Source of the DNA: Clostridium sp.
GTDB taxonomy: Bacteria; Bacillota; Clostridia; Clostridiales; Clostridiaceae
Direction of reading: 5' to 3'
Length of the DNA: 33,775 nucleotides
NCBI GenBank assembly: GCA_022785265.1
Contig: JALFQD010000299.1
Coordinates: forward strand, 1 to 33,775
This document shows, piece after piece, positions 1-9,141 of the stretch. The position numbers and the translations under genes are program-made. Numbering within the stretch: position 1 is the first letter of the stretch; every line of letters begins with the position of its first letter. A model generated the notes under the pieces. It had not been told where the DNA came from. It was given only the letters and a program-made list of their open reading frames with translations, and did no database searches.

Positions 1-126
1 GTCAACGCAAAATAATAATTAAAACTTTCTAACTGAATGAAAGGAAATTCTTAAACTTGTTTCTTTTATTAAGCTTTATTATTAACTTAGCAAGTTATCC
101 ACAGTTTTCAAAATATATAATTTCCT
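1..126 (+). repeat. Structured interspersed element, copy A (5' hairpin arm cut by window start)
   Basis: This stretch matches 30229-30354 (copy C) at 123 of 126 positions without gaps; the differences are at 29, 35 and 102. It holds the right arm of the family's long hairpin (7-28) and the conserved body (about 29-126). The body is framed by AGGAAATT and AATTTCCT, which can pair, and contains an inner AACTTG/CAAGTT pair. The left arm and apical loop lie before base 1. An intrinsic terminator follows, suggesting a transcript on the + strand. It has no coding potential. I do not recognise it as a named RNA family. Confidence 0.8.
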
Positions 127-141
127 GATAGTATAAAAAAA

Positions 142-187
142 AGAACCTATAGAATTTTAATTTTCATTCTATAGGCTCTATTTTTTT
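142..187. terminator. Bidirectional terminator between repeat A and pheT
   Basis: Bases 142-155 pair with 166-179 (13 of 14 pairs, 10-nt loop). T's at 181-187 serve the + strand. A's at 133-142 give a U tract on the - strand. It can therefore end both pheT and the transcript of element A. Confidence 0.85.
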
Positions 188-2561
188 ATCTTAATTCAGC
201 ATTAAATTTATTTTCTAAAGCCTTAAGTATTTTGTCATGAATTTTGTTTACTTCTTCATCTTTTAATGATTTTTTAAGGTCTCTATAAACAATAGCATAT
301 GCTATGCTCTTCTTTCCTTTTGCTATTTGAGCTCCTTTATAAATATCAAATAGCTCTACTTTTTCTACTAAGTTTCCACCAGCTTTTCTTATAGTTTCTT
401 CAATATCTCCAACTAAAACATCATCATCAACTAAAATAGCTAAATCACGAGTTGCTGCTGGGAATTTAGGAATTGGTGTATAAACCTTCTTCATATCAGC
501 TGCTTCATATAAAAGGTCTAAATCTAGTTCTGCTATGTAGCAAGGAGTTTCTAATCCATATTCTTCTTGAACATCTGGATGAATTTCTCCAAATACCCCT
601 GCAGATTTTCCTCTTAATTGAATTGCTGCAGTCTTTCCAGGATGGAAAGTAGGATTTTCACTTTCACGTACATATTTAGCCTTCTTAATTCCTAAAGCTG
701 ATAATACATTTTCAACTGCTCCTTTAAGATTTAAGAAATCACAATCTCCATACATACCTATTGTTAAAATATTTTTTTCATTTGGAAGTTCTGTTTCAAC
801 TTCATTTTTAATATATACTTTTCCTACTTCAAATAATCTTGCATAACTATTATTTCTAGCATAGTTTCTTCCTAAAGATTCCATCATTGAAGGAATAGTT
901 GAAGTTCTCATTACTGAATAATCTTCTCCTAATGGATTCTTTATTTTAACAACATCTCTTAAAGGAGAATCTGTTGGAAGTTTTATTTTATCAAATACTT
1001 TAGGTGATACAAATGAATATGCTACTGATTGGTTTAATCCTGAAGCTATTAAAGCACTTATAACTTCTTCTTTTAAAATTTCATTTCTATGTCTATTTTC
1101 TCTAAATGGAGTAACATCAAATACAGTAGTTGGAACTTTATCATATCCATAAATTCTTGCAACTTCTTCTGCTATATCTTCTTTTATTCCAATATCAACT
1201 CTAAATGTTGGAATTGTTATTTCTAAAGAATCTCCATTTATTTCTGTTTTTAAATCAACTAAATCTAAGCATCTTTTCATTTCTTCTTTACTTAACTTAG
1301 TTCCTAGGAATGTATTAATCCAATTAGAATCAACAGAAATATGTCCTATTTCCTTTTTGTTAGGATATACATCTATAACTCCTTCCATAACTTCTCCACA
1401 ATCTAATTCACATACTAAAGCACAAGCTCTTTCTATTGCAATTTCAGCTAAGTTAGGGTCTATATCTTTTTCAAATCTTCCAGAAGCTTCTGTTCTTAAA
1501 TTTAAAGCCTTTGAATTAACTCTTATATTTGTTCCATCAAAATTAGCACCTTCAAATATAACTTCTGTTGTATCATCTTTTATTTCTGAATCTAATCCAC
1601 CCATTATTCCTGCTAAAGCTATTGTAGTTTCGTCATCTTTTATGCATAGGAAATTAGAATTTAATTCTCTTTCAACATCATCTAATGTTGTAAATTTTTC
1701 TCCATCCTTTGCAGTATCAACAACTATCTTTTTAGAAGTTATTTGTCTGCTATCAAAAGCATGCATAGGACATCCTATTTCAAGCATTACAAAGTTAGTT
1801 ATATCAACAATATTATTTATTGGTCTAACTCCTGATTCCATTAATCTTTCTTGCATCCAAGCTGGTGATGGTGCTATTTTTACATTTTTAATTTTCTTAG
1901 CCATATATCTATTACAAAGATTGCTCTTTATTTCAACAGATAATTCATCATTTATATTTTCATGACATTTTTCTGTATATTCTAAGTTAGGCATTTTATA
2001 ACTTTTATTTAAAGCAGCAGCTGCTTCTCTTGCCATTCCTACCATGCTTAAACAGTCTGGTCTGTTAGAAGTTATGTCAAAATCTAATATTGCTTTATTT
2101 AATCCTAAATATTCTTTAATATCCATACCTATAGGAGCATCTTCTGGTAAAATCATTAGCCCATGAACTGGTTCATCTCCTGCTATTCCTAATTCTTCTT
2201 CAGAACAGAACATACCATTTGATAAAACTCCTCTCATTTTACCTTTTGTGATTTGAGTTCCATCAGCTATTGTAGATTTATGAAGTGCTACTGGAACTTT
2301 ATCATTTTCTTTCATATTAGTTGCAGCAGTAACTATTTGAATTACTTCTGAACCTATATTAGCTTGACAAACATTTAATCTATCTGCATCAGGGTGTTTT
2401 TCTATCTTTTCTATTTGACAAACTACTACTTTTTTAATTATATCCCCTTGAGTTATTACTTCTTCTAATTGAGAACCTGTTAATGTAAGCATATCTCCAA
2501 GTTCTTGTGGTGTTACATCTATATCAACATAATCTTTTATCCAATTATATGGTACCTTCAT
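186..2561 (-). CDS. pheT: Phenylalanyl-tRNA synthetase beta subunit
   Basis: PheT is the beta chain of the cytosolic alpha2-beta2 enzyme that charges tRNA-Phe; it binds tRNA and carries the editing site. The 791-residue length is normal for the family. Visible domains in order are an EMAP-like tRNA-binding domain (about 40-150), the B3/B4 editing domain (about 205-375), B5 (about 405-475), a catalytic-like core, and a C-terminal FDX-ACB anticodon-binding domain (about 700-791, starting near [19 protein letters not shown]). The ATG follows a GAGGAGG site that overlaps the pheS stop region, and pheS ends 17 bases upstream, so the two are co-transcribed and translationally close. The T-box upstream of pheS should control both. 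Identification is secure. Confidence 0.98.
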   Translation of the reverse strand: MKVPYNWIKDYVDIDVTPQELGDMLTLTGSQLEEVITQGDIIKKVVVCQIEKIEKHPDADRLNVCQANIGSEVIQIVTAATNMKENDKVPVALHKSTIADGTQITKGKMRGVLSNGMFCSEEELGIAGDEPVHGLMILPEDAPIGMDIKEYLGLNKAILDFDITSNRPDCLSMVGMAREAAAALNKSYKMPNLEYTEKCHENINDELSVEIKSNLCNRYMAKKIKNVKIAPSPAWMQERLMESGVRPINNIVDITNFVMLEIGCPMHAFDSRQITSKKIVVDTAKDGEKFTTLDDVERELNSNFLCIKDDETTIALAGIMGGLDSEIKDDTTEVIFEGANFDGTNIRVNSKALNLRTEASGRFEKDIDPNLAEIAIERACALVCELDCGEVMEGVIDVYPNKKEIGHISVDSNWINTFLGTKLSKEEMKRCLDLVDLKTEINGDSLEITIPTFRVDIGIKEDIAEEVARIYGYDKVPTTVFDVTPFRENRHRNEILKEEVISALIASGLNQSVAYSFVSPKVFDKIKLPTDSPLRDVVKIKNPLGEDYSVMRTSTIPSMMESLGRNYARNNSYARLFEVGKVYIKNEVETELPNEKNILTIGMYGDCDFLNLKGAVENVLSALGIKKAKYVRESENPTFHPGKTAAIQLRGKSAGVFGEIHPDVQEEYGLETPCYIAELDLDLLYEAADMKKVYTPIPKFPAATRDLAILVDDDVLVGDIEETIRKAGGNLVEKVELFDIYKGAQIAKGKKSIAYAIVYRDLKKSLKDEEVNKIHDKILKALENKFNAELR

Positions 2562-2578
2562 TTTTTATATTTCCTCCT

Positions 2579-3598
2579 CTAGAATTGATTTAAGAATCTC
2601 ATATCACTTTCATATAATAATCTGATATCATCTAATCCATAGCTAAGCATAACCATTCTATCAATACCAAATCCAAAAGCAAATCCACTATATTCTTCTG
2701 GGTCTATTCCACAGTTTCTAAGAACATTAGGGTGAACCATTCCGCAGCCTAACATTTCTATCCAACCAGAGCCCTTACATACATTACATCCTTTTCCTCC
2801 ACATACAAAGCATGTTGCATCCATTTCTGCTGAAGGTTCTGTAAATGGGAAGTGATGTGGTCTGAATTTAGTTTGAACCTTATCACCAAACATTTTCTTA
2901 ACAAATAATTCTAATGTTCCTTTTAAGTCTGCAAAAGTTACTCCCTTTGCTACAACTAATCCTTCCATTTGGTGGAATATTGGTGAGTGAGTTGCATCAA
3001 CAGAGTCAGCTCTATAAACCTTACCTGGTGAAATCATCTTTATTGGTGGTTTTTGCTTTTCCATTACTCTTATTTGAACTCCTGATGTTTGAGTTCTTAA
3101 AACAACACTATCATTTATGTAGAATGTATCTTGTTCACTTCTTGCTGGATGATTTTTAGGAATATTTAAGGCTTCAAAGTTATAATAATCAAGTTCAACT
3201 TCTGGACCTTCTTCAACTGAGAATCCCATTGATATGAATATATCTTTTATCTTTTCTATTGTTAATTCTAATGGATGTCTCTTTCCTATAACATTTTTCT
3301 TTCCAGGAAGAGTTATATCTATAACTTCACTTTCAAGTTTCTTCTTCTTTTCTTCTTCCTTTATTTTATTAACTGCTTCATCAAGCTTTTCTTCAACTAC
3401 TTTCTTTACATCATTAACGAGCTTACCCATAACAGGTCTTTCTTCTTTAGATAAATCTTTCATACTTTTTAAAATAGTAGTTAATTCTCCCTTTTTACCT
3501 AAGTACTTTACTCTTATATCTTGAAGAGTAACACTGTCTTTAGCTTCTTCAATTAACTTTAAAGCAGTTTCTTGAATTTCATTTAACTTATTTTGCAT
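2579..3598 (-). CDS. pheS: Phenylalanyl-tRNA synthetase alpha subunit
   Basis: PheS is the catalytic alpha chain of PheRS, a class II synthetase that makes Phe-tRNA. The protein has 339 residues. An N-terminal coiled coil (about 1-95) that contacts tRNA is followed by the class II core with [24 protein letters not shown] (motif 2), [14 protein letters not shown] and [11 protein letters not shown] (motif 3). A Cys-rich insert, [17 protein letters not shown], may bind a metal. I chose the ATG at 3598 because AGGAG lies just upstream and the protein then starts MQNKLNEI. An in-frame ATG at 3646 adds 16 residues, has no ribosome site and sits next to the leader terminator. pheT follows directly. 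Confidence 0.97.
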   Translation of the reverse strand: MQNKLNEIQETALKLIEEAKDSVTLQDIRVKYLGKKGELTTILKSMKDLSKEERPVMGKLVNDVKKVVEEKLDEAVNKIKEEEKKKKLESEVIDITLPGKKNVIGKRHPLELTIEKIKDIFISMGFSVEEGPEVELDYYNFEALNIPKNHPARSEQDTFYINDSVVLRTQTSGVQIRVMEKQKPPIKMISPGKVYRADSVDATHSPIFHQMEGLVVAKGVTFADLKGTLELFVKKMFGDKVQTKFRPHHFPFTEPSAEMDATCFVCGGKGCNVCKGSGWIEMLGCGMVHPNVLRNCGIDPEEYSGFAFGFGIDRMVMLSYGLDDIRLLYESDMRFLNQF

Positions 3599-3660
3599 TA
3601 TATTTTCTTCTCCTTTCTTTTCTATAAAACATTTAAAAAAATACACTAATTATTTTTTTG

Positions 3661-3915
3661 TATAAAAAAAATCCGTCCCACAAAAGGGACGGAAATATTT
3701 CCGCGTTACCACCCTAATTGGCTTTTATTATAAAAACCCAACTCAAATTAATTTAACGGTTCCCCGCTAGCTACTACTAAAAATTTCACAGCTAGAACTC
3801 CTGAGCGAACTTCAATATAATCTTATTTAAAATGGCTTTCAGTCCATGACCATTTTTCCCTGAAAACTTAATTATACCTACTTTCTCATTCACAGTTTTG
3901 TTATTATTTTATTAC
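3661..3915 (-). promoter_or_regulatory. T-box leader of pheST, specifier UUC (Phe)
   Basis: Read on the - strand, the leader contains the T-box sequence AGGGTGGTAACGCGG (3715-3701), complementary to the acceptor end of uncharged tRNA. An intrinsic terminator follows: CCGTCCC at 3692-3686 pairs with 3679-3673, then seven T's. In the expected stem I position, the sequence GAAGTTCGC places a UUC codon at 3809-3807, matching phenylalanine. Uncharged tRNA-Phe should stabilise the antiterminator and let transcription enter pheS-pheT. The specifier call is by position and family knowledge; the T-box and terminator are directly visible. Confidence 0.93.
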
Positions 3916-3921
3916 TTTTAC

Positions 3922-3950
3922 ATTATACAGATGTTTTTCTAAAAATTCAA
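3922..3950 (-). promoter_or_regulatory. Sigma-A promoter of pheST
   Basis: On the - strand TTGAAT (3950-3945) and TATAAT (3927-3922) are separated by exactly 17 bases. The start would fall near 3915, at the head of the T-box. The -35 region overlaps the last codons of the upstream methyltransferase gene. Confidence 0.85.
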
Positions 3951-4727
3951 CTTATTTTGCCTAACTTTTTCATATAAAATTATTGAGGCTGCTATTGCTA
4001 CATTTAAAGATTCAGCACCACCTGGCATAGGTATTTTTACTTTTTTATCTGATAACTCATATATTTCTTTGCTTACTCCATTGCCTTCATTTCCAACAGA
4101 AATTATTAACTTACCACTTAAGTCCTCTTCAAAAAAGTCTTTATCTCCTTCAAGAGAGGTTGATAAAAGTGAAAATCCTTTATTACACAAGCCTTTTACT
4201 ATTGTATTATCTTTATCATCATAAATTACTGGAATATGAAATAATGAACCCATACTAGCTCTTATTGTCTTTTCATTATATATATCTACAGTCCCCTTTG
4301 TTAAAATAATTCCATCTACTCCTGCTGCATGTGCTGTTCTAATTATAGTTCCAAGATTTCCAGGATCCTGTAGTTTATCACATAAAAGATAAAAATCTCC
4401 TTGAAGATTTAAACTTGTGGCATTCATCTTCACTACTGCTACTACTCCTTGAGGCTTTTCTGTAGAACATAATTCCTTAATAAGGTTATCTTTTAATCCA
4501 TATACTTTTATATCTTTATTTAAATATTTTCCTAAATATTCTTGTATCCTTTTATTTTCTTCATCATTTACAAAGATATATTCTATATTTAAATTTGCTC
4601 TAAAAGCCTCTTCAATAAGTCTAAAGCCTTCAATTATATACTTACCCTTTTTATCTCTTACTTTTCTTTCTTTTAATTTTTTTGTTTCTTTATATAAACT
4701 ATTTTCTTTGCTTTCTATAAAAATCAA
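3939..4727 (-). CDS. TrmH/SpoU-family RNA 2'-O-methyltransferase (YsgA-like)
   Basis: This is a predicted SAM-dependent RNA ribose 2'-O-methyltransferase of the SPOUT fold. An N-terminal substrate-binding domain (about 1-95) precedes the catalytic domain, which carries the three SpoU motifs: NLGTIIRTAHAAG (about 128), SVGNEGNGVSKE (about 212) and IPMPGGAESLNVAIAASIIL (about 233), the last forming the SAM-binding knot. The 262-residue length is normal. The start is TTG, set by AGAGGTG six bases upstream. A gene of this type precedes pheS in Bacillus (ysgA), the same arrangement as here. The exact rRNA or tRNA target cannot be read from sequence. It follows ktrA by 12 bases and probably shares its transcript. 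Confidence 0.9.
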   Translation of the reverse strand: MIFIESKENSLYKETKKLKERKVRDKKGKYIIEGFRLIEEAFRANLNIEYIFVNDEENKRIQEYLGKYLNKDIKVYGLKDNLIKELCSTEKPQGVVAVVKMNATSLNLQGDFYLLCDKLQDPGNLGTIIRTAHAAGVDGIILTKGTVDIYNEKTIRASMGSLFHIPVIYDDKDNTIVKGLCNKGFSLLSTSLEGDKDFFEEDLSGKLIISVGNEGNGVSKEIYELSDKKVKIPMPGGAESLNVAIAASIILYEKVRQNKLNF

Positions 4728-4739
4728 GAATTACACCTC

Positions 4740-5405
4740 TTAATCCTTTATTATTGCACCTTCAAGACTATTTAATGCTTCTGCTGAACCTATAGCAACT
4801 ATTACATTATCTTTACAAACTATATCATCTGCTGCTGGATTTAAATTTATCTTTTCTCCTGTTTTTATAGCTATTACATTTATTCCATATTTTTTTCTAA
4901 GGTCAAGACTTTTTAAGTCTTTTCCCACCCAATCTTTAAAAGCCTTTACTTCCATTATGCTATAATCTGATGATAGTTCAATATAATCAAGTATACTAGA
5001 AGAAATTATGTTGTGAGCTACTCTTACTCCCATATCTTTTTCTGGTAAAACTACTCTATCTGCCCCAATTTTATATAAAACTTTTGCATGTAATTCTCCA
5101 TTTCCCTTAGCAATTATGTACTTAACTCCAAGTTCTCTAACAATTAATGTTGCCATAACACTTGATTGTATGTCTCCACCAATAGATATTATTGCCACAT
5201 CAAAATTTCTTATTCCTAAAGATTTTAATGCATTTTCGTCTGTTGCATCAGCTTGCACAGCATGAGTTACTTCACTTGCAATATCTTGAATTAAATCTTC
5301 ATTTTTATCTATTACTAGTACATCATTTCCTAAAGAATATAATGTGGTTGCAATTGATGCACCAAATCTACCAAGCCCAATTACTACAAATTGTTTTTTA
5401 CTCAA
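4740..5405 (-). CDS. ktrA: KtrA-type potassium uptake regulatory subunit (RCK protein)
   Basis: This is the cytosolic RCK ring subunit that gates the KtrB potassium channel in response to nucleotides. The 221 residues contain an N-terminal Rossmann fold with GLGRFGASIATTL (about 10-22), an acidic end of the second strand (VIDKNEDL) as expected for nucleotide binding, and a C-terminal RCK_C domain (about 135-219) that in the family can bind a second ligand. The start is TTG behind GAGGGTGA; no ATG lies nearby in frame. It begins 11 bases after the ktrB stop, so the two subunits are co-expressed. A single-RCK protein next to a TrkH-type channel supports Ktr rather than Trk. Confidence 0.94.
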   Translation of the reverse strand: MSKKQFVVIGLGRFGASIATTLYSLGNDVLVIDKNEDLIQDIASEVTHAVQADATDENALKSLGIRNFDVAIISIGGDIQSSVMATLIVRELGVKYIIAKGNGELHAKVLYKIGADRVVLPEKDMGVRVAHNIISSSILDYIELSSDYSIMEVKAFKDWVGKDLKSLDLRKKYGINVIAIKTGEKINLNPAADDIVCKDNVIVAIGSAEALNSLEGAIIKD

Positions 5406-5416
5406 AAAATCACCCT

Positions 5417-6766
5417 CTAACCAATTAATATCTTTGTTTCTGGATATCTATAACCTTTACTTTTTCTTTTATTTGTTAAAGCTAATGCTACAGTTAATGG
5501 TCCAACTCTACCGAAATACATTGTTATCATTATAATTATTTTTCCAATAAAATTTAATCTTTGTGTAACACCAGTAGTTAATCCAACTGTTGCAAAAGCT
5601 GATGTAGCTTCATATAATAAATCTATAAATTGCTCTTTTGGTTGTGTAATACATAATAACATTGTAACAACAACAACAAGACTAAAACTTATTATAAGTA
5701 TTGCAAATGCTCTATAAACTAATTCTTTAGATAGTCTTCTTCCAAATAGTTCTGTATCTTCTCTTCCTTTAATAACACTTACTACAGTTAATACAATTAT
5801 ACCAAAAGTTGCAGTTTTTAATCCTCCTGCTGTTGAACCTGGTGAACCTCCAATATACATAAGAATTATTGTTAAAAACTTTCCTCCAGAAGTCATTCCG
5901 TCTAAGGATATGCTATTAAAACCAGCAGTTCTAGGAGATACTCCTGCAAATATTGCATTTAATATTTTATTTTTAATGCTCATAGGTCCTAATGTTTCTG
6001 GATTATTGTACTCTAGTGCAAACATAAATAATATTCCACCAAATAAAAGTATTGAAGTCATTAAAAGCACTAGCTTAGTATGAGTTGATAATCTTCTATC
6101 TTTTTTATATTTTAAAAGTTCTATTATAACTGTAAATCCCAAACCTGAAACTATTATTATTATGCTAAGAGTTAATAAAACTATAGCATTACTTGAATAA
6201 GAAGTTACACTACTATACCCTCCAAATAAGTCAAAACCTGCATTACAAAAAGCTGATACTGAATGAAATATTCCAAAATATAATCCTTTTAAAGGTCCAT
6301 AGTCTTTAATAAACTGTGTTGCAAGTAACAATCCCCCAATAATTTGTACTAAAATAGTAAATAAGACTATTCTTTCTACCATTTTTACTAATCCTTGAAT
6401 GCTAAAGGTATTCATAGCCTCTTGCATTATAAGTCTATCTCTTAATGTAATTCTCCTTTTTAATAAAATTGCTAAAAGGGTTGTAAATGCCATGAACCCA
6501 AGTCCACCAACTTCTATCAAAAGCATAATTACAATTTGACCAAATTCATTCCAATATGTTCCAGTATCCAATGTTACAAGCCCTGTTACACATACTGCTG
6601 AAGTTGCTGTAAAAAGTGAATCTAAAAAATTTGTAAAATTACCACTTTTAGATGATATAGGAAGAGTTAAAATTATTGCTCCTACAAGAATAACTATAGC
6701 AAATCCTAATGCCAAAATTTGAACTCCACTTAATTGTGAGGTTTTACTTTTTTTCATATAATTCAT
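5417..6766 (-). CDS. ktrB: KtrB-type potassium channel subunit (TrkH/KtrB superfamily)
   Basis: KtrB is the membrane channel of the Ktr potassium uptake system. The 449 residues form repeated M1-P-M2 units. Four pore loops are recognisable, each with a selectivity-filter glycine: SAVCVTGLVTLDTG, SAFCNAGFDLFGG, SPRTAGFNSI and SAFATVGLTTGVT. The ATG is preceded by GGAGTG with a nine-base gap. The gene follows the rplT terminator and leads a ktrB-ktrA-methyltransferase cluster. No clear promoter is visible in the short gap upstream, so its start site may overlap that terminator. In Bacillus, ktr genes respond to c-di-AMP riboswitches; I see no room for one here. Confidence 0.95.
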   Translation of the reverse strand: MNYMKKSKTSQLSGVQILALGFAIVILVGAIILTLPISSKSGNFTNFLDSLFTATSAVCVTGLVTLDTGTYWNEFGQIVIMLLIEVGGLGFMAFTTLLAILLKRRITLRDRLIMQEAMNTFSIQGLVKMVERIVLFTILVQIIGGLLLATQFIKDYGPLKGLYFGIFHSVSAFCNAGFDLFGGYSSVTSYSSNAIVLLTLSIIIIVSGLGFTVIIELLKYKKDRRLSTHTKLVLLMTSILLFGGILFMFALEYNNPETLGPMSIKNKILNAIFAGVSPRTAGFNSISLDGMTSGGKFLTIILMYIGGSPGSTAGGLKTATFGIIVLTVVSVIKGREDTELFGRRLSKELVYRAFAILIISFSLVVVVTMLLCITQPKEQFIDLLYEATSAFATVGLTTGVTQRLNFIGKIIIMITMYFGRVGPLTVALALTNKRKSKGYRYPETKILIG

Positions 6767-6798
6767 TAATAATCACTCCAAAGGATATATATTTTCCC

Positions 6799-6832
6799 AT
6801 ATAAAAATAAATGCGACTTTAGTCGCATTTAT
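6799..6832 (-). terminator. Terminator of the infC-rpmI-rplT operon
   Basis: A 12-bp perfect stem (6807-6818 with 6821-6832, two-base loop) lies just after the rplT stop. On the - strand it is followed by TTATTTTTAT. Confidence 0.85.
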
Positions 6833-6847
6833 AATATTATTGCAAAA

Positions 6848-7207
6848 TTAAGCATTTAGTTGTTTCTTAGCTACTTCTACTAATTCAGCAAAAGCTTTTG
6901 GATCATTGATAGCTATTTCAGATAACATCTTTCTGTTTATATCAACTCCAGCTAACTTCATTCCATTCATGAATTTAGAATATGAAAGACCATTCATTCT
7001 TGTAGCTGCATTTATTCTAGCTATCCAAAGTCTTCTATAATCTCTCTTCTTTAACTTTCTTCCTACATATGCATTTCTTAATGCTCTTATAACTGATTCA
7101 TTAGCAGTTTTAAATAACTTGCTCTTTCCACCATAGTATCCTTTTGCAAGTTTTAATACTTTTTTATGATTTTTACGAGAATTAACCGCTCTCTTTACTC
7201 TTGCCAT
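6848..7207 (-). CDS. rplT: Large ribosomal subunit protein bL20
   Basis: bL20 binds 23S rRNA early in 50S assembly. The 119-residue length and the start [30 protein letters not shown] N-terminus are typical, with a basic N-terminal tail followed by the helical globular domain. In Firmicutes L20 also represses its own operon by binding the infC leader, and a leader of that kind is present at 8000-8115. Strong AGGAGG upstream of the ATG. It is the last gene of the operon. Confidence 0.98.
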   Translation of the reverse strand: MARVKRAVNSRKNHKKVLKLAKGYYGGKSKLFKTANESVIRALRNAYVGRKLKKRDYRRLWIARINAATRMNGLSYSKFMNGMKLAGVDINRKMLSEIAINDPKAFAELVEVAKKQLNA

Positions 7208-7233
7208 TTTCTAGACCTCCTGTATCCTAAATA

Positions 7234-7431
7234 TTATAGGTATGGTAATAATTTCTTCATTACTTTTTCTTGATTTGCTGCAACATATCCAGTTTTTCTT
7301 AAATTTCTTGTTCTTTTTGTAGTTTTCTTAGTTAAGATATGGCTCTTGAAAGCCTTTGCTCTCTTTAACTTTCCTGTTCCTGTTTTCTTAAATCTTTTTG
7401 CTGCACCTCTATGAGTTTTCATTTTTGGCAT
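7234..7431 (-). CDS. rpmI: Large ribosomal subunit protein bL35
   Basis: A 65-residue, very basic 50S protein starting [20 protein letters not shown], the usual bL35 signature. It sits between infC and rplT with gaps of 21 and 26 bases, the standard bacterial order. Ribosome site GGAGGAA lies upstream of the ATG. Confidence 0.98.
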   Translation of the reverse strand: MPKMKTHRGAAKRFKKTGTGKLKRAKAFKSHILTKKTTKRTRNLRKTGYVAANQEKVMKKLLPYL

Positions 7432-7452
7432 GATAAAATTCCTCCTCTCTGA

Positions 7453-7965
7453 TTACGCCTTTTTAGGGCCTAAAACCATTGTCATACTTCTTCCTTCTTT
7501 TTTAGCAGGCTTTTCTACTATACATACGTCTTCTAGCTTGCTTGCAAATTTATCTAAAATCTTTAATCCTAGATGAGAAAGCTCCATTTCTCTTCCTCTG
7601 AATCTGACAGTGATTTTTACTTTGTCTCCATCTAATAAGAACTTTCTTGCATTTTTAGCTTTAATATCAATATCATGTTCTTCAATAGTTAAAGAAACTC
7701 TAATTTCTTTGATACTGATAACTTTTTGATTTTTCTTAGCTTCTTTTTCTTTCTTTGACTGTTCATAAATGAATTTTCCTAAATCCATTATTTTGCAAAC
7801 AGGTGGCTTTGCCCCTGGTGATATCATTACTAAATCTAATTCTGCTTCATCAGCTAATTTTTGTGCTTCCACAGTTTTTAAAACACCTAGTTGAGTTCCA
7901 TCTGTCTTAATAACTCTAACTTCTTTTTCTTTTATCTCTTCATTAACTAAATATTTTTTGTTAAT
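7453..7965 (-). CDS. infC: Translation initiation factor IF-3, probable AUU start
   Basis: IF-3 binds the 30S subunit and rejects incorrect initiation codons. The N-domain ([12 protein letters not shown], about 1-75), a Lys-rich linker ([11 protein letters not shown]) and the C-domain ([21 protein letters not shown] to the end) are present at normal length. The longest frame opens with GTG at 7974, but that codon lies inside the ribosome-binding site GGAGGTGA (7978-7971). An ATT at 7965-7963 sits five bases after the full site, which is optimal, and gives a protein of 170 residues. An AUU start with IF-3 autoregulation is known for infC in other bacteria. The choice of AUU here is inference from spacing. 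Confidence 0.93.
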   Translation of the reverse strand: MNKKYLVNEEIKEKEVRVIKTDGTQLGVLKTVEAQKLADEAELDLVMISPGAKPPVCKIMDLGKFIYEQSKKEKEAKKNQKVISIKEIRVSLTIEEHDIDIKAKNARKFLLDGDKVKITVRFRGREMELSHLGLKILDKFASKLEDVCIVEKPAKKEGRSMTMVLGPKKA

Positions 7966-7999
7966 AATTTTCACCTCCGAAAAAAATAAAAAGCATTAT

Positions 8000-8115
8000 A
8001 TAATAAAAGGACGACTTAACGCCGTCCTGTATATTACCTCAATTACTTTAGATAATTAACCATACTAACTAGACTTTTCTGTTGTATGGTGAGAAACGGC
8101 TGTTTCTTCTTGACC
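8000..8115 (-). promoter_or_regulatory. L20-type leader with attenuator upstream of infC
   Basis: The - strand leader contains AAGAAGAAACAGCCGTTTCT followed by CACC, resembling infC leaders of Firmicutes that L20 binds. It ends in an intrinsic terminator: GGACGGC (8027-8021) pairs with GTCGTCC (8015-8009), then TTTTATTAT. High L20 would favour termination. The hairpin and T tract are directly visible; the L20 role is by family analogy. Confidence 0.8.
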
Positions 8116-8121
8116 TAAGTT

Positions 8122-8150
8122 ATTGTATCATCATTATTTTTTAATGTCAA
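8122..8150 (-). promoter_or_regulatory. Sigma-A promoter of infC-rpmI-rplT
   Basis: Perfect TTGACA (8150-8145) and TACAAT (8127-8122) are separated by 17 bases on the - strand, immediately after the ytxC stop codon. Expected start near 8115. Confidence 0.88.
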
Positions 8151-8154
8151 TACT

Positions 8155-9009
8155 TTATTTGCAAAAAGTCACCTTATTTCCAAAGACTTTAACAATAGTA
8201 TCAATAAATTCTTTATTAAGGCACTTTTCTTTGCTATGAATTATTATATGCTCTGGAGAATTTGTTATTAAACCACTTATTATTATATCTTCCATATTTG
8301 CATCTACTCCAATTTTACAGCCTGTAAGTTCTTTAATAAATTCATCAAGTATATCTTTTCCTTCTCCATCAGTTAAAGAATATTCTCCTAAGGATTGTAT
8401 TGTAAGATTAACCTCTGAAAGTTTACTATCTTGAATATTAACAAAATATTTTAAAAGTCTTATAAACTCTTCATATTCTTTATCTATTATATAATTTTCA
8501 ATTACTCTATCTATAAGCACTTCTATATTTAATCTTAAATCTTTCATTCTAAACAAAAGAAAACCATTTATATTAAACTCATTATTTTCTTCTATACATA
8601 CTTTTATTTTATCTATTATTTCATTTATTATATTAGAATAATACAAAAAATCATTACCCTTATCAAAATTTTCTAATCTTAACACCTTCATAATGATTTC
8701 TTCTAATTCTAATAACTCACTTTGTCTTAAAAAGAAGTAATTGTCTGTTAAAAACTCAAATAACTCTTTTTTTCTGTACTTTTCTATTATTATCTTATAC
8801 ATTATATTACTTACATATATTATTATCTTTTTTCTTATTTTTTCATTATAATTATCATCATCACATATAATTTTTATTATATGTGTATTTTTTTCTAAAC
8901 TTTCAATTAACCCAATATTTATATTTTTTTTCTTTAAAAGCTTTCTTAATCCTTGTAGTTCCTCAATAAAGTCTAGTTCTTCTGAATAAGCTAATTTCAG
9001 TACAAGCAT
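8155..9009 (-). CDS. ytxC: YtxC-family sporulation protein
   Basis: A 284-residue, Lys/Glu/Ile-rich, mainly helical soluble protein without a signal peptide. It resembles the YtxC family, which is restricted to endospore formers and has no known biochemical role. Conserved-looking C-terminal features include DYxFLRQSE-like and GCKIGVDANMEDIIISGLITNSPEHIIIHS segments. The frame opens at GTG 9018, but that codon overlaps the GGGAG ribosome site; the ATG at 9009 lies eight bases from it and is preferred. Its position directly upstream of infC fits a conserved sporulation-gene neighbourhood. No convincing promoter was found in 9010-9141. Confidence 0.78.
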   Translation of the reverse strand: MLVLKLAYSEELDFIEELQGLRKLLKKKNINIGLIESLEKNTHIIKIICDDDNYNEKIRKKIIIYVSNIMYKIIIEKYRKKELFEFLTDNYFFLRQSELLELEEIIMKVLRLENFDKGNDFLYYSNIINEIIDKIKVCIEENNEFNINGFLLFRMKDLRLNIEVLIDRVIENYIIDKEYEEFIRLLKYFVNIQDSKLSEVNLTIQSLGEYSLTDGEGKDILDEFIKELTGCKIGVDANMEDIIISGLITNSPEHIIIHSKEKCLNKEFIDTIVKVFGNKVTFCK

Positions 9010-9141
9010 GGATTTCACTCCCTTCTGATAATAGTATGCTTTAAAAATTTAAGCTCTATTCAAAATTTATAATTCTTTATCTGTTGATTTTTTTAATGTG
9101 AAATAGTAATGTTATCATTAGAAAATTTATAGGAGGCAATC

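Noticed and set aside
95..103. Perfect DnaA box TTATCCACA in copy A as an origin signal
   Set aside because: Single box; the equivalent site is TTATCCATA in C and TTATCCTCA in B, and no dnaA/dnaN or box cluster is present.
1357..1965. Open frame on the + strand inside pheT
   Set aside because: Fully antisense to a secure gene, no ribosome site and no recognisable protein; AT-rich codon mirror.
3599..3646. Longer PheS start at ATG 3646
   Set aside because: No ribosome site and it overlaps the region next to the T-box terminator.
6767..6806. c-di-AMP riboswitch upstream of ktrB
   Set aside because: The gap holds only the rplT terminator and a ribosome site; there is no room for the aptamer.
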